Assembly (NCBI GenBank): GCA_025352485.1
Contig: JANXTJ010000280.1
Location: 1 to 6,553 of the forward strand
Direction: 5' to 3'
Length of the DNA: 6,553 bases
Source: Salinibacterium sp.
Lineage (GTDB): Bacteria; Actinomycetota; Actinomycetes; Actinomycetales; Microbacteriaceae
Numbering within the stretch: position 1 is the stretch's first letter; every line of letters starts with the position of its first letter. The notes under the pieces were generated by a model that was not told where the DNA came from, made no database searches, and worked only from the letters and a program-made list of their open reading frames with translations. The position numbers were made by a program, and so were the translations under genes. Shown one piece after another: positions 5,848 to 6,553 of this stretch.

Positions 5848-6553
5848 TTACTTGGGCGGGTCGGTTACGAACTGCTGCTGCGTGTACGGCGTGGCCGCAA
5901 ACTTGCCGTCCTGGATTCCCACGATCGCCACATTCGAGGCGTTGAGGCCTGAGTGATCTGTCGCAGAGAACGTAAAGCGGCCACCGACCGTCAGCGTGCT
6001 GAGCTTTTCGAGGGCGTCGCGGATGGCGGCGCGGTCCGATGATCCTGCGGACTTGATGGCCGCCGCCGCAAGCTGCACAGCCGTCGCCGCGTCGAAGGCG
6101 AACTGCGGAGGAAATTCTCCGCTATGTCCCTTTCCCCACGCCGTGACGAATTTCCCGACCTCGGTCTTGTAGTCACCGGCTGGCATTGCGTCATACGCCA
6201 TCGCGATACCGCTCGAGAGCACGACGCCATTGGAAGCTGCGCCGGTCGGCTTCGTGTAGAGCGAAGACGCTTGCGCACCGGTCATGAACAGCTTGATACC
6301 GGATCCCGCGATCTGCTTGGTCAGAATGGCCGGCCCGGCGCCGGGGCCCCAGACCATGAGCGCGTCGGCCCCGGACTCCTTGACGTGGGTGATGAGCGGC
6401 GTGAAGTCGGTCGCCGTGACGTCGAAGCCTTCGCTCAGCACGACCTGAATTCCTAGTTTCTTCGCGGCAGCGGCAGTCGCATTTGCGGCCGGCTGCATCG
6501 CGGAGCTTTGCGTGAGGAAGGCAAGGGCCAGCTTCTTCACGTGCACCGACGCG
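5848..6553 (-). CDS. ABC transporter substrate-binding protein, Leu/Ile/Val-binding type (truncated by window edge)
   Basis: The C-terminal 234 residues of a type I periplasmic-binding fold protein of the LivJ/LivK-like (Peripla_BP_6) family, which captures the ligand outside the cell. Recognisable elements are the second-lobe opening AANATAAAAKKLGIQVV, then DFTPLITHVKESGADALMVWGPG, GAQASSLY, the QFAFDAATAVQLAAAAIKSAG helix region and the closing VGGRFTFSATDHSGL segment with the common C-terminal pattern before the last strand. The full gene would be roughly 390-400 codons; the N-terminus, signal peptide or lipobox lies beyond the right edge. The GTG at 6546 is internal: the frame stays open to the edge. 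As the first visible gene of the operon it is the part that sets substrate specificity, but the ligand cannot be deduced here. Confidence 0.9.
   Translation of the reverse strand, partial: ASVHVKKLALAFLTQSSAMQPAANATAAAAKKLGIQVVLSEGFDVTATDFTPLITHVKESGADALMVWGPGAGPAILTKQIAGSGIKLFMTGAQASSLYTKPTGAASNGVVLSSGIAMAYDAMPAGDYKTEVGKFVTAWGKGHSGEFPPQFAFDAATAVQLAAAAIKSAGSSDRAAIRDALEKLSTLTVGGRFTFSATDHSGLNASNVAIVGIQDGKFAATPYTQQQFVTDPPK

Overview
The window looks like a catabolic or uptake locus of a high-GC bacterium. An actinomycete is the most likely source, judging from GC-rich third positions, frequent GTG/TTG starts and an actinobacterial-looking acyl-CoA ligase, but no ribosomal or other taxonomic marker is present, so this is an inference.

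Layout. Positions 1-156 (minus) hold the start of a GntR-family regulator cut off by the left edge. A roughly 350-base divergent intergenic region follows (157-506), containing a perfect TGTGATCACA palindrome, a hairpin with a 6-bp stem, several GTGA/TCAC half-sites and a plausible sigma-70-type promoter. It leads into an AMP-forming acyl-CoA synthetase/ligase on the plus strand (507-2054). Convergent with the ligase is a tightly packed minus-strand operon that enters from the right edge. In transcription order it is a periplasmic-type substrate-binding protein (partial), LivG-like ATPase, LivF-like ATPase, LivH-like permease, LivM-like permease and a MarR-family regulator. From LivG onward every junction is an overlap (14, 4, 4 and 8 nt). 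The two convergent transcription units are separated by only 10 nt, with a small hairpin plus T-tract serving the minus operon.

How the parts may work together. The operon encodes all parts of a branched-chain-amino-acid-type (HAAT/LIV-I) ABC importer; the binding-protein gene is incomplete only because of the window edge. In characterised relatives this transporter class carries amino acids, amides, and aromatic or other organic acids (for example the p-coumarate CouPSTU system next to a MarR regulator and a CoA ligase). A linked MarR gene and a CoA ligase suggest that the imported molecule is a carboxylic acid activated to its CoA thioester after entry, but the substrate cannot be read from the sequence.

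I see no RNA genes, insertion sequences, CRISPR arrays or phage genes. The most unusual points are a LivF-like ATPase that lacks the usual segment between its Walker A region and its Q-loop region, and the placement of the MarR gene as the last, coupled cistron of the transporter operon. I did not find a clearly new biological system.
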